From NCBI RefSeq assembly GCF_030053135.1, contig NZ_CP125652.1, positions 434,001-498,000 on the forward strand: a DNA stretch of 64,000 bases. The letters run 5' to 3'. A program made the translations under genes and the position numbers. Position 1 is the first letter of the stretch. Every line of letters begins with the position of its first letter. The notes beneath the pieces are model-generated. The model was not told where the DNA came from, did not search any database, and worked only from the letters and a program-made list of their open reading frames with translations. The DNA comes from Rhizobium sp. BT04 (GTDB lineage: Bacteria > Pseudomonadota > Alphaproteobacteria > Rhizobiales > Rhizobiaceae). Shown here piece by piece: positions 14,345-24,175 of this stretch.

Positions 14345-15118
14345 TTAATGCAGGATCTGGCTGAGGAATAGCTTGGTGCGTTCGTGCTGCGGATTGTCGA
14401 AGAACTCGGCCGGCGAATTCTGCTCGACGATCTGGCCCTGGTCCATGAAGATGACGCGGTTGGCGACCTGGCGGGCAAAGCCCATTTCATGGGTGACGCA
14501 GAGCATGGTCATGCCTTCTTCGGCAAGACCCACCATGGTGTCGAGCACTTCCTTGATCATTTCAGGATCGAGCGCCGAGGTCGGCTCGTCGAACAGCATG
14601 ATCTTCGGGTTCATGCACAGCGACCTGGCGATCGCCACGCGCTGCTGCTGGCCGCCGGAAAGCTGTCCCGGATATTTGTTGGCCTGCTCGGGAATCTTGA
14701 CGCGCTTGAGGAAGTGCATGGCGATCTCTTCCGCCTGCTTCTTCGGCATCTTGCGCACCCAGATCGGCGCCAGCGTGCAGTTTTCGAGGATCGTCAGGTG
14801 CGGGAAGAGGTTGAAGTGCTGGAACACCATGCCGACTTCGCGCCGCACCTCGTCGATCTTTTTCAGATCGTTGGTCAGTTCGGTGCCGTCGACGACGATC
14901 TTGCCCTTCTGATGCTCTTCCAGGCGGTTGATGCAGCGGATCATCGTCGATTTGCCCGAACCGGACGGGCCGGCAATGACGATGCGCTCGCCGCGCATGA
15001 CCTTCAGATTGATATCGCGCAGTACGTGGAAATCGCCGTACCACTTGTTCATGTTGATGATCTCGACCGCCACTTCCGTTGCGGAAACGGTGAGCTTTTT
15101 AGCTGGAGCTTCAGCCAT
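14345..15118 (-). CDS. aapP: General L-amino acid ABC transporter, ATP-binding protein
   Basis: This 257-residue ATPase energises the Aap permease at the inner membrane. Walker A GPSGSGKS, the Q-loop ([10 protein letters not shown]), the signature LSGGQQQR, Walker [13 protein letters not shown] and switch His (THEMGF) are all intact. The ATG at 15118 has GAGGG about 9 nt upstream and yields the length known for rhizobial AapP. It is the last gene of aapJQMP, 17 nt behind aapM. A long open frame runs on upstream but is only the antisense frame of aapM. Confidence 0.97.
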   Translation of the reverse strand: MAEAPAKKLTVSATEVAVEIINMNKWYGDFHVLRDINLKVMRGERIVIAGPSGSGKSTMIRCINRLEEHQKGKIVVDGTELTNDLKKIDEVRREVGMVFQHFNLFPHLTILENCTLAPIWVRKMPKKQAEEIAMHFLKRVKIPEQANKYPGQLSGGQQQRVAIARSLCMNPKIMLFDEPTSALDPEMIKEVLDTMVGLAEEGMTMLCVTHEMGFARQVANRVIFMDQGQIVEQNSPAEFFDNPQHERTKLFLSQILH

Positions 15119-15135
15119 GATTTTTTCCCTCATTC

Positions 15136-16290
15136 TTATCGTTTGTGGCCGGTATCGAGATGGCGTTCCATGAAGCCTGAATAGCGCGACATGCCGAAGC
15201 AGAACAGCCAGAAGATGAAGCCGGCGAAGATCAGACCCGTGATCGGCGTGACGGCGCTTGCCCAGTTGGCATCGGAGAAGTTCTGCTTGACGATGCCGAG
15301 CAGGTCGAACATGCCGATAATGGTGACCAGCGACGTGTCCTTGAACGTTCCGATGAAGGTGTTGACGATGCTCGGGATCACGAGCTTGATCGCCTGCGGC
15401 ATGATGATCAGCCGCGTCTTCTGCCAATAGCCGAGGCCAAGCGAATCGGCGCCTTCGAACTGTCCCTTCGGGATCGCCTGCAGACCGCCGCGGATCACTT
15501 CGGCCATATAGGCCGAGGTGAAGATCGAAACACCGATCAGCGCCCGAAGCAATTTGTCCACGTTCCAGCCTGTCGGCAGGAAGAGCGGCAGCATGACGCT
15601 TGCCATGAACAGAACGGTGATCAGCGGAACGCCTCGAATTACCTCGATGAAGGTCACGCAGAGCATCCGGATGACCGGCATCTTCGAGCGGCGCCCCAGC
15701 GCAAGCAGAATGCCGCAAGGCAAGGAGACGGCAATACCGACAAAGGACAGGACGAGCGTCACCATCAAGCCGCCCCAGAGGGGGGTGTCCACCACTTCGA
15801 GGCCGAAGCCGCCGTGAAGAAGCCAGAAGGCGATGACCGGCAGGACTCCGAACAGAAGAATGGCGTTTAGCCCTTTGCGCGGTGCCGACGGGATCAGCAT
15901 CGGAACCAGCAGCAGAATGAACAGGATCCCGACGATCGCCGGCCTCCAACGCTCATCGAGCGGATAGCGGCCGAAGATAAATTGATCGTACTTGGCGCTG
16001 ACGAAGGCCCAGCATGCCCCACTCCAGCCATCGGGCTGGATGCCGCCCTGGATCGTCGTCGCGCAGAATGTGCGGTCCGGCCCGGACCATACGGCCTGGA
16101 TGAACAGCCAGTTGACGAGATGCGGCACGGCCCATGCGATCAGCGCAAGAGCCAGGATCGTCAGGATAATATCTTTCGGGGTTGCCAGGAGATTGCGGCG
16201 TATCCAGGCGGCGGCTCCGCGCTCGCCGCGGGGCGGCGGTTCGGCCGCAAGGATGGACGTTCTGACGAAGGGTTTATCGGCGACCGACAT
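15136..16290 (-). CDS. aapM: General L-amino acid ABC transporter, permease AapM
   Basis: This 384-residue inner-membrane subunit has N-terminal transmembrane segments and a periplasmic region with Cys ([16 protein letters not shown]). The C-terminal permease domain has the HAAA-family EAA loop ([27 protein letters not shown]) that contacts AapP. AapQ and AapM form the heterodimeric channel for many L-amino acids. The ATG at 16290 starts 1 nt after the aapQ stop, with GGAGAG upstream inside aapQ, so translation is coupled. Confidence 0.96.
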   Translation of the reverse strand: MSVADKPFVRTSILAAEPPPRGERGAAAWIRRNLLATPKDIILTILALALIAWAVPHLVNWLFIQAVWSGPDRTFCATTIQGGIQPDGWSGACWAFVSAKYDQFIFGRYPLDERWRPAIVGILFILLLVPMLIPSAPRKGLNAILLFGVLPVIAFWLLHGGFGLEVVDTPLWGGLMVTLVLSFVGIAVSLPCGILLALGRRSKMPVIRMLCVTFIEVIRGVPLITVLFMASVMLPLFLPTGWNVDKLLRALIGVSIFTSAYMAEVIRGGLQAIPKGQFEGADSLGLGYWQKTRLIIMPQAIKLVIPSIVNTFIGTFKDTSLVTIIGMFDLLGIVKQNFSDANWASAVTPITGLIFAGFIFWLFCFGMSRYSGFMERHLDTGHKR

Positions 16291-16291
16291 C

Positions 16292-17494
16292 TTATCTCTC
16301 CACCAGTGCCATCTTGGCATTGAACCAGTTCATGAACAGCGACGTGAGAATGCTCAAGCTGAGATAGACGATACCCCAGATGCACACGATCTCGATCGCT
16401 TGACCGCTCTGATTGAGGATCGTGCCGCCGACGGCAACGAGATCCGAGAAACCGATCGCGATGGCGAGGGAGGAGTTCTTGGTCAGGTTCAGGTACTGGC
16501 TCGTCAGCGGCGGAATGATGATGCGTAGCGCCTGTGGCACCACGACGAGTCTCGTCACACCAGACGGATGCAGCCCCAGCGCGCCGGCTGCCTCGGATTG
16601 CCCCTTTGGAACGCCGCGAATGCCGCCCCGAACGATCTCGGCGATGAACGAAGCGGTATAGAAGGACAGAGCGAGATACAGCGATATGAATTCGGGGCCG
16701 ACGACGGAGCCGCCCGTCAGGTTGAACTTTCCGGCGACCGGAACGTCGAAGCTGAGCGGGAAGCCGGAGACAACGAAGACCAGCAGCGGCAAACCGACGA
16801 TCAGCCCGATCGATGCCCATACCGTGTGGAACGGCTGGCCGGTTGCGGCCTGGCGTTTGTGGGCCCAGCGCGCCATGACGATGGTGACGACAATCGCAAT
16901 CAGCAGGGCGATGCCGACCGCTATCATCCCTGTCTCGAAGATCGGCTTCGGGAAGGCTAGTCCTCTGTTGTTGAGGAACATGCTGAACGGCAGCCCCAGC
17001 GATTCGCGCGGCTGCGGCAGGACGGAGAGAACGCCGAGATACCAGAAGAAGATGACGAGCAGCGGCGGAATGTTGCGGAAGATTTCCACATAGACCGTGC
17101 AGAGCTTGGCAATCAGCCAGTTGTGCGACAGTCGGCCGATCCCGATGAGGAAGCCGATGATGGTCGCCGTGACGATACCGCTTACCGCCACCAGCAAGGT
17201 GTTGAGAATGCCGACGAGAAGCGCGCGTGCATACGTCGAGTCGCTTGAATAGCCGATCAGCGACTGGCCGATTTCGAAACCGGCGCGCCCGCTCAGAAAG
17301 CCGAAACCCGACGCCGTATTGCTGCGGGCAAGGTTCACGGCCGTGTTGTGGGCCACCCACCACACAAACGCCACGAGAACAACGATCGTTAGAACCTGGA
17401 AAAATATGCTCCGGTATTTCGGGTCGTACATTGCCGACCGGAAACTCCAGCCGGTGTCATGCAAAGGTGTCCTATCCACAGCCCCATGCGTCAT
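16292..17494 (-). CDS. aapQ: General L-amino acid ABC transporter, permease AapQ
   Basis: This 400-residue permease partner of AapM has about eight hydrophobic helices and a large extracytoplasmic insertion. Its EAA loop is [27 protein letters not shown]. The start at 17494 ([24 protein letters not shown]) has GGGGAT upstream; the frame continues upstream but would read through two hairpins. It follows aapJ after a 101-nt gap containing stable hairpins, which fits higher expression of the binding protein than of the membrane subunits. Confidence 0.96.
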   Translation of the reverse strand: MTHGAVDRTPLHDTGWSFRSAMYDPKYRSIFFQVLTIVVLVAFVWWVAHNTAVNLARSNTASGFGFLSGRAGFEIGQSLIGYSSDSTYARALLVGILNTLLVAVSGIVTATIIGFLIGIGRLSHNWLIAKLCTVYVEIFRNIPPLLVIFFWYLGVLSVLPQPRESLGLPFSMFLNNRGLAFPKPIFETGMIAVGIALLIAIVVTIVMARWAHKRQAATGQPFHTVWASIGLIVGLPLLVFVVSGFPLSFDVPVAGKFNLTGGSVVGPEFISLYLALSFYTASFIAEIVRGGIRGVPKGQSEAAGALGLHPSGVTRLVVVPQALRIIIPPLTSQYLNLTKNSSLAIAIGFSDLVAVGGTILNQSGQAIEIVCIWGIVYLSLSILTSLFMNWFNAKMALVER

Positions 17495-17513
17495 GCCGCG
17501 CCAATCCCCTTGT

Positions 17514-17527
17514 GCCCGTTTTCGGGC
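17514..17527 (-). promoter_or_regulatory. small hairpin upstream of aapQ
   Basis: GCCCG/CGGGC with a 4-nt loop lies 20 nt upstream of the aapQ start. It could mask or space the ribosome-binding region after processing. Confidence 0.4.
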
Positions 17528-17549
17528 TTTCTTTTTGCTCTTGGACGAT

Positions 17550-17574
17550 GGGAGGGCGGCTCGGCCGCCTTCCC
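17550..17574 (-). promoter_or_regulatory. strong intercistronic hairpin aapJ-aapQ
   Basis: An 11-bp stem with one mismatch (17550-17560 against 17564-17574) and a 3-nt loop begins 21 nt after the aapJ stop. No T-run follows at once. Such structures usually protect the upstream binding-protein mRNA from 3' decay and partly uncouple downstream genes. Confidence 0.6.
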
Positions 17575-17595
17575 GGATTTCATGCTGAAGCTCGA

Positions 17596-18621
17596 TTAAC
17601 GAACCGGCGGTGCGTACTGGATGCCGCCCTTGTTCCAGAGAGCATTCAGGCCGCGTGCGATCTTGAGCGGGCTTCCCTGGCCGATGTTGCGCTCGAAGAT
17701 TTCGCCATAGTTGCCGACGCCCTTGATGACGTTGGCGGCCCAATCATTGGTCAGGCCGAGATCGGTACCAATCTTGGTGTCGGCCTCGCTGCCGAGGAAG
17801 CGCTTGATGTCAGGGTTCGGCGAGTTCTTCATCTCGTCGACATTTGCCTGGGTGATGCCGAACTCTTCGGCATTAATCAGCGCATAAGCCGTCCAGGAAA
17901 CGATATCGAACCACTGATCATCACCCTGACGGACGGCTGGGCCAAGCGGCTCCTTGGAGATGATCTCGGGAAGGATGACGTGTTCGTCCGGATTTTTCAG
18001 CGTCAGACGCAACGAATAGAGACCGGATTGGTCGGTCGTGTAAACGTCGCAACGACCGGCGTCGTAGGCAGCGTTGACCTCAGGAAGATTTTCGAAGACG
18101 ACCGGATTGTACTGCAGATTGTTCGTCTTGAAGTAATCGGCGAGGTTCAGTTCCGTGGTCGTGCCCGACTGCACGCAGATTGCGGCGCCGGAGAGTTCGA
18201 GAGCTGACTTCACGTTCAGGCTCTTGCGCACCATGAAGCCCTGACCGTCATAATAGGTGACAGGACGGAAGTTGAAGCCGAGTGCGGTGTCGCGATTGAT
18301 CGTCCAGGTCGTATTGCGCGAGAGAACGTCGATTTCGCCGGACTGCAGCGCAGTAAAGCGTTCCTTTGCGTTGGTCGGCGTGTACTTGACCTTGGTGGGG
18401 TCGCCGAAGACCGCCGACGCGACGGCCTTGCAGAAGTCGACGTCGAAGCCGGCCCAATTGCCGGAAGCGTCGGGTGCTGCAAAGCCGGTAAGGCCGGTGT
18501 TGACGCCGCACTGAACGAAACCCTTTGCCTTAACATCTGTGAGTGTCGTGGCCGAAGCAGCCGAAGCGCCAAGAGCGAAAACTGCTGCGCCGATTGTGGC
18601 GGACAGAAGCTTGTTCTTCAT
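17596..18621 (-). CDS. aapJ: General L-amino acid-binding periplasmic protein
   Basis: This 341-residue periplasmic receptor of the Aap system captures a wide range of L-amino acids and delivers them to AapQM. The signal peptide is residues 1-24 (ending ASAAS-ATT). The family-3 binding-protein fold follows, with the motifs GFDVDFCKAVASAVFGDPTKV, LQSGEIDVLSRNTTWT and GLTNDWAANVIKGVGNYGEIFERN. The ATG at 18621 has GGTTGGG upstream. It is the first gene of the operon, divergent from metC across 360 nt. Confidence 0.97.
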   Translation of the reverse strand: MKNKLLSATIGAAVFALGASAASATTLTDVKAKGFVQCGVNTGLTGFAAPDASGNWAGFDVDFCKAVASAVFGDPTKVKYTPTNAKERFTALQSGEIDVLSRNTTWTINRDTALGFNFRPVTYYDGQGFMVRKSLNVKSALELSGAAICVQSGTTTELNLADYFKTNNLQYNPVVFENLPEVNAAYDAGRCDVYTTDQSGLYSLRLTLKNPDEHVILPEIISKEPLGPAVRQGDDQWFDIVSWTAYALINAEEFGITQANVDEMKNSPNPDIKRFLGSEADTKIGTDLGLTNDWAANVIKGVGNYGEIFERNIGQGSPLKIARGLNALWNKGGIQYAPPVR

Positions 18622-18981
18622 TTTTTTCCCAACCTTTTCCGTTGTCTTGTATTTTCTTGTGGGAAGGTCCGGCCGAAAACTCTGCCGCCTCCCAATGTCT
18701 CGACACCCTCCCGGCGCGAGTTGTTCTATCACAGTCGCAAATGTCACTATGGTCAAGTGTCGCCATCAATAATTGCGGCAAAATTCAGAATTTTGGTAGA
18801 TTACGCCGCATTCGAAGGCGGCTGACTATGAAATAGGCGTCCGATTGCGGAAAAATAACGCGAAAATCGAAAATTCCGCCATTCTCCGACGTCCCCTGCA
18901 AAGCTCTTCGAGGGGTTGACCGGAAACCGCAGGCCGTCCAAAAGTCTGGTTTCGCGACCCTTCGCAAAGGCTATTTCCGAC
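18622..18981. other. divergent aapJ / metC control region
   Basis: These 360 nt hold both promoters. I see a 17-bp perfect palindrome at 18779-18795 near the middle. I looked for a SAM-II riboswitch before metC and did not find its conserved strings. Confidence 0.6.
18779..18795. promoter_or_regulatory. candidate operator palindrome
   Basis: CAAAATTC and GAATTTTG flank a single A, giving a perfect AT-rich dyad between aapJ and metC. Dyads of this kind suit Lrp/AsnC- or MarR-type regulators. The regulator is not identifiable from sequence. Confidence 0.5.
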
Positions 18982-20172
18982 ATGAAAGACAAAGACAGCG
19001 TGCTGCAGAATGCCGGCATCAACACCCGCCTGACCCATATCGGCAACGACCCTTTCGATTATCACGGCTTCATCAATCCGCCGGTCGTGCATGCCTCGAC
19101 AGTGTTGTTTCCCAATGCCCGCATAATGGAGACGCATGCGCAGAAATACACTTACGGGACGCGCGGCACACCGACGACGGATGCGCTTTGTGAGGCGATC
19201 GACGCGCTCGAAGGTTCGGCCGGCACGATCCTCGTGCCTTCGGGTCTTGCGGCCGTCACCATTCCGTTCCTGGGCTTTTCCGCCGCCGGCGATCACGCGC
19301 TCGTCGTCGATTCGGTCTACGGCCCGACGCGCCATTTCTGCGATACGATGCTGAAGCGCCTCGGCGTCGAGGTGGAATATTACGACCCTTCGATCGGCGC
19401 CGGCATCGAGACGCTGTTCCGGCCGAACACCAAGCTTGTCCACACCGAGGCTCCCGGCTCCAACACCTTCGAAATGCAGGATATTCCGGCGATCTCGGCG
19501 GTTGCGCACCGCCATGGCGCTATCGTCATGATGGACAATACCTGGGCGACGCCGCTCTATTTCCGGCCGCTTGATCATGGTGTCGACATCTCGATCCACG
19601 CGTCGACGAAATATCCGTCCGGCCATTCCGACATCCTGCTCGGAACGGTTTCGGCCAATGCCGAGCACTGGGAGCGGCTGAAGGAATCGAACGGCGTGCT
19701 CGGCATCTGCGGCGCACCCGATGATGCCTACCAGATCCTGCGCGGATTGCGCACTATGGGCCTGCGCCTGGAGCGGCATTATGAAAGCGCGCTTGAAATC
19801 GCCGAATGGCTGGAGGGCAGGGAGGACGTCGCCCGCGTGCTGCATCCGGCCCTGCCGAGTTTCCCGTCCCATGATCTCTGGAAGCGCGACTTCAAGGGCG
19901 CCAGCGGCATCTTTTCCTTCGTGCTTGCCGCAGACAGCCCGGAGAAGTTCAAGGCAAAGGCACATGCCTTCCTCGACGCGCTCAGGATTTTCGGCCTCGG
20001 CTATTCCTGGGGCGGCTTTGAAAGCCTGGCCCTGCACGCCAATCTCAAAGACCGCAGGGTCGCCAAGGCGCCGACGGATGGTGCGGTCATCCGCCTGCAG
20101 ATCGGTCTTGAGGACGTCGCCGACTTGAAAGCCGATATCGAACGGGGTTTTGCCGCCGCAAGCGCCGTCTGA
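18982..20172 (+). CDS. metC: Cystathionine beta-lyase
   Basis: This 396-residue PLP enzyme of the Cys/Met metabolism family cleaves cystathionine to homocysteine, pyruvate and ammonia in methionine synthesis. The PLP lysine lies in STKYPSGHSD. Other fold-I motifs are YGTRGTPTTDAL, SGLAAVTIPF and DNTWATP, and the C-terminal GYSWGGFESLA is typical of MetC rather than MetB. The ATG at 18982 has only AAAGG about 12 nt upstream; the frame is open 22 codons further, but those residues are not family-like. It is monocistronic and converges on the FAD monooxygenase gene. Confidence 0.93.
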   Translation: MKDKDSVLQNAGINTRLTHIGNDPFDYHGFINPPVVHASTVLFPNARIMETHAQKYTYGTRGTPTTDALCEAIDALEGSAGTILVPSGLAAVTIPFLGFSAAGDHALVVDSVYGPTRHFCDTMLKRLGVEVEYYDPSIGAGIETLFRPNTKLVHTEAPGSNTFEMQDIPAISAVAHRHGAIVMMDNTWATPLYFRPLDHGVDISIHASTKYPSGHSDILLGTVSANAEHWERLKESNGVLGICGAPDDAYQILRGLRTMGLRLERHYESALEIAEWLEGREDVARVLHPALPSFPSHDLWKRDFKGASGIFSFVLAADSPEKFKAKAHAFLDALRIFGLGYSWGGFESLALHANLKDRRVAKAPTDGAVIRLQIGLEDVADLKADIERGFAAASAV

Positions 20173-20203
20173 CCACAGGCATGGGCGCTGCCGCCGCTTG
20201 CTG

Positions 20204-21358
20204 TTATGGCAGACTGAGAGCCCGGTAGCCGTAGATCCAGTCGAGGTCCGCCGCCAGGCTTTGCGGCGGCTTGAGGCCGAGCACCAGATCGCGGCCGATC
20301 CGGATCGGCCCTTTCGCATGATAGGCGAACCGGTTGAAGGCGCCGCGCTGGCGAAGCTTGGCAATGCGCGGCGCCCGATGTCTTTCGAAGAGTGCCAGGG
20401 CCTTTGCTACCGAATGGTTCGATAGAAACGCAGCGAGTTCGTAGGCGTCTTCGATCGCCATCGCCGCTCCCTGGGCGGCAAAAGGCATCATCGCATGCGC
20501 GGCGTCGCCGATCAGAACCGTCTTTCGGCCGTCCTGCCATGCGCCCGATGTGGTTTCGAACAGCGGCCAGAACGTCAGCTTGCGCTGTTGTTCGAGCAGC
20601 GAGACGATCGCGGCGTTCCAGCCGGAAAGCCGCGCCCTGAGCTGCGCGCGCTGTTCTTGCGTCGGCTCGCTTTGCCAGGCCTGCGGCGCGATGTTGCCGG
20701 CGGTGATCGCCACCATGTTGAAACTGCCGGTCTCCTTCAGCGGGTAGCAGACGAGATGGGCTGAACCGCCGAGGAAAGCACAAACGCTTGTCCGATCGAG
20801 AAAGCCCGGCGCTTCCGTTTCGGCAATGGTGAAGCGGTAGGCGATATTGCCGGAAAAGCGCGGGGAGGGACTATCAGGAACGGATTGCCGGAGCTTCGAC
20901 CAGACGCCGTCCGCACCGATGACGACATCGGCGGCCCGGTCGAAAGCCGGCAGGCTCGATTCCATCCGCACGCCGAGATGAAGCCGGCAGAGCGGATCGG
21001 CCTCGACCGCCGCCAGAAGCGCTTTCTGCAATGTGGTGCGATGCAGGACGCCATAGGGAGCGCCCCAGCGTTGCCGCGCGAATTTGCCCGCCGGCACGGC
21101 CGCGAGCTGGCGCAGCGAACTGCCCGATATCAGCCGGATCGTTTCCGGCTCGAGCCAGACCTTTGACAGGTCTCCCAGGATACCGAGTTCGGCAAGGATG
21201 CGGGCGGCGTTCGGCGAGATCTGCAATCCGGCGCCGATATCGGTGAGTTCGCCCGCCTGCTCGAAAATCTCCGAGCTGATGCCGCGCTGCGAAAGCGAAA
21301 GGGCAGCGGTCAGCCCCGATATTCCGGCGCCGATGATGGCGGCATGTTCGACCGGCAT
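20204..21358 (-). CDS. FAD-dependent aromatic-ring monooxygenase-like protein
   Basis: This 384-residue flavoprotein of the PHBH/salicylate-hydroxylase class has the dinucleotide-binding GAGISGLTAALSL at residues 9-21. DVVIGADGVWSKLRQ is the DG motif, and VLIGDAAHAMMPFAAQGAAMAIEDA is the GD motif binding FAD ribityl. It would use NAD(P)H and O2 to hydroxylate an aromatic acid or similar substrate; the substrate is not predictable. It lies just downstream of the NDUFS6-like gene on the same strand (27-nt gap), so both may be co-transcribed. Confidence 0.85.
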   Translation of the reverse strand: MPVEHAAIIGAGISGLTAALSLSQRGISSEIFEQAGELTDIGAGLQISPNAARILAELGILGDLSKVWLEPETIRLISGSSLRQLAAVPAGKFARQRWGAPYGVLHRTTLQKALLAAVEADPLCRLHLGVRMESSLPAFDRAADVVIGADGVWSKLRQSVPDSPSPRFSGNIAYRFTIAETEAPGFLDRTSVCAFLGGSAHLVCYPLKETGSFNMVAITAGNIAPQAWQSEPTQEQRAQLRARLSGWNAAIVSLLEQQRKLTFWPLFETTSGAWQDGRKTVLIGDAAHAMMPFAAQGAAMAIEDAYELAAFLSNHSVAKALALFERHRAPRIAKLRQRGAFNRFAYHAKGPIRIGRDLVLGLKPPQSLAADLDWIYGYRALSLP

Positions 21359-21385
21359 TGTCCGTCCGATTCCGAACTCGACTGA

Positions 21386-21631
21386 TTACGCCGCCTTCAC
21401 GTGGAAAACGCAGCCGGCCGGGTTGGTCTGGTTGGCCTTGAGCGCGGAATTGAAGCGGTAGAGCGTCGAGCAGTAGGAACAGACCTTCTCGTTGTCGTCG
21501 CCCATGTCGATGAAGATATGCGGATGGTCGAAGGGAGCCGAAGCGCCGGTGCACATGAATTCCTTGACGCCGACCTCGATAACCCGGTGACCGCCGTCGT
21601 TCTGGAAGTGGGGAATGTTGTGGCCGGCCAT
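21386..21631 (-). CDS. NDUFS6-like zinc-finger protein (CHCC family)
   Basis: This 81-residue protein has the zf-CHCC pattern: CTGASAPFDHPHIFIDM, then CSYCSTLY. That gives a Cys-His-Cys-Cys zinc site. In mitochondria the homologue NDUFS6 is a complex I accessory subunit. Alphaproteobacteria keep a free-standing copy. The start at 21631 (MAGHNIPHFQ) has CGGAGAG 5 nt upstream; the open frame 18 codons upstream is discarded. The bacterial role in complex I is inferred from homology. Confidence 0.85.
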   Translation of the reverse strand: MAGHNIPHFQNDGGHRVIEVGVKEFMCTGASAPFDHPHIFIDMGDDNEKVCSYCSTLYRFNSALKANQTNPAGCVFHVKAA

Positions 21632-21801
21632 GTCGCTCTCCGAATGCTTTGAAATGTGCGCGGACCTTATAATCCTTCGCCGCAAATGTGTAGAGCCAAA
21701 GCGCCGCGCCAGGCACAGTTTTCAGCCGCAGTTTTGGGCCGCAGTTTTTGGCTTCACGCTGAAAGGCCGCTCGATTATGGTCGCGCCAAAAGGAAGACCC
21801 G

Positions 21802-22599
21802 ATGAACCTGAACACGCCCACATTTTCAAGCTTTACCCATGACGGATTGCAGCTCGCCTTCTTCGACGAGGGCGATCCGGCCGGCGTGCCCGTCTTGCTG
21901 ATCCACGGTTTTGCCTCGACGGCAAACGTCAACTGGGTGCATCCGGGCTGGCTGAAGACGCTGGGCGATGCCGGCTACCGGGTGATCGCCATCGACAATC
22001 GCGGCCACGGCGCAAGCGATAAGCCGCATGATGCCGAAGCCTATCGTCCATGGGTGATGGCGGGCGATGCGATCGCGTTGCTGGATCATCTCGGCATCCC
22101 GGAAGCCAATGTCATGGGTTATTCGATGGGCGCGCGCATTTCCGTCTTTGCCGCCCTCGCCAATCCGCATCGCGTCCGTTCACTGGTACTCGGCGGCCTC
22201 GGTATCGGTATGACCGACGGCGTCGGCGACTGGGACCCGATCGCCGATGCGCTGCTGGCCCCTTCGCTGGATGAGGTGACGCATGACCGCGGCCGAATGT
22301 TCCGTGCCTTCGCCGAGCAGACGAAAAGCGACCGCGTCGCCCTTGCCCTCTGTATCCGCGGCTCGCGCGATCTCGTCGCCCGCTCGGATATGGGAAAGCT
22401 CGACATGCCGGCACTCATCGGCGTCGGCACCAAGGACGATATTGCCGGCTCGCCGCAGGAACTGGCGGCGCTGATGCCCAATGCCGAAGCGCTCGACATT
22501 CCGGGCCGCGACCATATGCTCGCCGTCGGCGACAAGATTTTCAAGCAGGCGGTGCTGGCCTTCTATGCAAGGGTCGCCAAGGGGGGACATCGGGTGTGA
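21802..22599 (+). CDS. Alpha/beta hydrolase
   Basis: This 265-residue cytosolic hydrolase has an oxyanion-region HGFASTANVNW and a nucleophile elbow GYSMGAR. The candidate acid is Asp in GTKDDIAG and the catalytic His is in GRDHMLAV. The whole length is one alpha/beta-hydrolase fold with a short lid, like esterases or C-C hydrolases. The ATG at 21802 follows AGGAAG by about 6 nt. Substrate unknown. It precedes cysE by 128 nt. Confidence 0.88.
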   Translation: MNLNTPTFSSFTHDGLQLAFFDEGDPAGVPVLLIHGFASTANVNWVHPGWLKTLGDAGYRVIAIDNRGHGASDKPHDAEAYRPWVMAGDAIALLDHLGIPEANVMGYSMGARISVFAALANPHRVRSLVLGGLGIGMTDGVGDWDPIADALLAPSLDEVTHDRGRMFRAFAEQTKSDRVALALCIRGSRDLVARSDMGKLDMPALIGVGTKDDIAGSPQELAALMPNAEALDIPGRDHMLAVGDKIFKQAVLAFYARVAKGGHRV

Positions 22600-22727
22600 C
22601 ATCATCGTGATGCCGAAAAACCATGCTAAAAAACCATGGCAGCGGCACCCATTTATGTTATTGGCGTTTTCCTCTATATATTGGCATTCCGAAAACGGCA
22701 TTCCTGATGGCAACGAGGAGAGCGGCG

Positions 22728-23561
22728 ATGGTCGCAAAGACTGACATCCGTGCTTTTGAGACAGGCCATCCGGTGAAGGTGATGGATCCCATCTGGGACA
22801 GCCTGCGCGAGGAAGCCCGGCTCGCTGCCGAACGGGACCCGGTTCTCGCCGCCTTCCTCTATTCGACGGTGATCAACTATCATTCGCTCGAGGAATGCGT
22901 CATCCACCGCATCTGCGAACGTCTCGATCATCCCGACATGCAGGCGAACCTGCTCCGCCAGACCTTCGAGGAAATGCTTCTCGACTGGCCGGAATGGAGC
23001 TCCATCCTGCGTGTCGATATCCAGGCAATCTACGACCGCGATCCCGCCTGCCTGCGCTTCATGGAGGCGGTGCTCTATTTCAAGGGTTTCCACGCGCTGC
23101 AGACGCATCGTCTGGCCCATTGGCTGCTGAATCGCGGCCGGCGTGATTTCGCGCTCTATCTGCAGAGCCGCTCCTCCAGCGTCTTCCAGACCGACATCAA
23201 TCCCGCTGCCCGTATCGGCAAGGGCATCTTCCTCGATCACGCCACCGGCCTCGTCGTCGGCGAGACGGCCGTTATCGGCGACAACGTTTCGATCCTGCAC
23301 GGCGTCACACTCGGCGGCACCGGCAAAGAGGGCGCCGACCGCCATCCGAAGATCGGCAGCGGCGTCATGATCGGCGCCGGCGCGAAGATCCTCGGCAATA
23401 TCGAGATCGGCTACTGCTCGCGCGTCGCCGCCGGCTCCGTCGTCTTGAAGGCGGTGCCGCCCAAGAAGACGGTCGCAGGCGTGCCGGCCAAGGTCGTCGG
23501 CGAAGCCGGCTGTTCCGAGCCGTCGCGCAACATGGATCAGGTCATCGGCGCCGATATCTGA
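22728..23561 (+). CDS. cysE: Serine O-acetyltransferase
   Basis: This 277-residue enzyme makes O-acetylserine from serine and acetyl-CoA, the first step of cysteine synthesis. It has the helical N-terminal SATase domain, then a left-handed beta-helix of hexapeptide repeats with the active-site region IFLDHATGLVVGETAVIGDN, HGVTLGGTG and RHPKIG. The ATG at 22728 has GAGGAG 7-8 nt upstream; the open frame before it is not conserved. Feedback inhibition by cysteine is known for the family. It is followed by a DUF3126 gene. Confidence 0.95.
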   Translation: MVAKTDIRAFETGHPVKVMDPIWDSLREEARLAAERDPVLAAFLYSTVINYHSLEECVIHRICERLDHPDMQANLLRQTFEEMLLDWPEWSSILRVDIQAIYDRDPACLRFMEAVLYFKGFHALQTHRLAHWLLNRGRRDFALYLQSRSSSVFQTDINPAARIGKGIFLDHATGLVVGETAVIGDNVSILHGVTLGGTGKEGADRHPKIGSGVMIGAGAKILGNIEIGYCSRVAAGSVVLKAVPPKKTVAGVPAKVVGEAGCSEPSRNMDQVIGADI

Positions 23562-23700
23562 GCGCCTGTTGGAAAAAGGATAGGTAAAGTCGGCGGAACC
23601 GGAGCGGGGCAGAAATCGCCAAGCGGCAACCCTTGCCTTTACACCGCTGCTTTTCCTGTGCAAGAAGCGGCCAATCAAGACCGTTTACGGAGATGACAGA

Positions 23701-23904
23701 GTGAAGCCAGAAGAAATCAAGAAGCTCGACGCCTATTTCAAACGCATGTTGAACCCACAGATCGTCGTCAAGGCGCGTCCGCGCAAGAATGATTCTGCGG
23801 AAGTCTATCTCGGCGAAGAATTTCTGGGCGTCGTCTATATCGATGACGAGGACGGCGATCGCTCCTACAACTTTTCGATGGCGATCCTCGACGTCGATCT
23901 TTGA
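23701..23904 (+). CDS. DUF3126 family protein
   Basis: This 67-residue acidic cytosolic protein has the DUF3126 pattern: MKPEEIKKLDAYFKRMLNP, then VVKARPRKNDSAEVYLGEEFLGVVYIDDEDGDRSYNFSMAILD. It uses a GTG start at 23701 with GGAGAT 6 nt before. A strong terminator lies 23 nt after the stop. Function is unknown. The family is small and largely alphaproteobacterial, often located close to cysE. Confidence 0.85.
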   Translation: MKPEEIKKLDAYFKRMLNPQIVVKARPRKNDSAEVYLGEEFLGVVYIDDEDGDRSYNFSMAILDVDL

Positions 23905-23926
23905 TCGCACCCGACTGCTTCAAGAG

Positions 23927-23957
23927 ACCGGGCGGCGCGTTCCGCCCGGTTTTTTTT
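23927..23957 (+). terminator. rho-independent terminator of the cysE-DUF3126 unit
   Basis: CCGGGCGG (23928-23935) and CCGCCCGG (23942-23949) form an 8-bp stem extended by an A-T pair, followed by eight T. Confidence 0.93.
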
Positions 23958-24175
23958 ATTTTTTCGCTGCCGAACAAAATTTTTTTTGAAGCTTCCGGTT
24001 GTGGCATTCTGATATATATTAGCAAAATCAGTTAAAGACGTACGTGCCCCGGCGCGCATTCTCTGTGTTATTATTGTAGCACAACTTTTGGCTGTTTTGC
24101 GGCGCACAAGACTACTTGACTCTTTGTGCGTTGCAGCTACCCTGCCGCCATCCCACAGCCCAACGGAGGACGGTC

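Noticed and set aside
18622..18981. Possible SAM-II riboswitch before metC
   Set aside because: The conserved SAM-II strings known before rhizobial met genes are not present in this leader.
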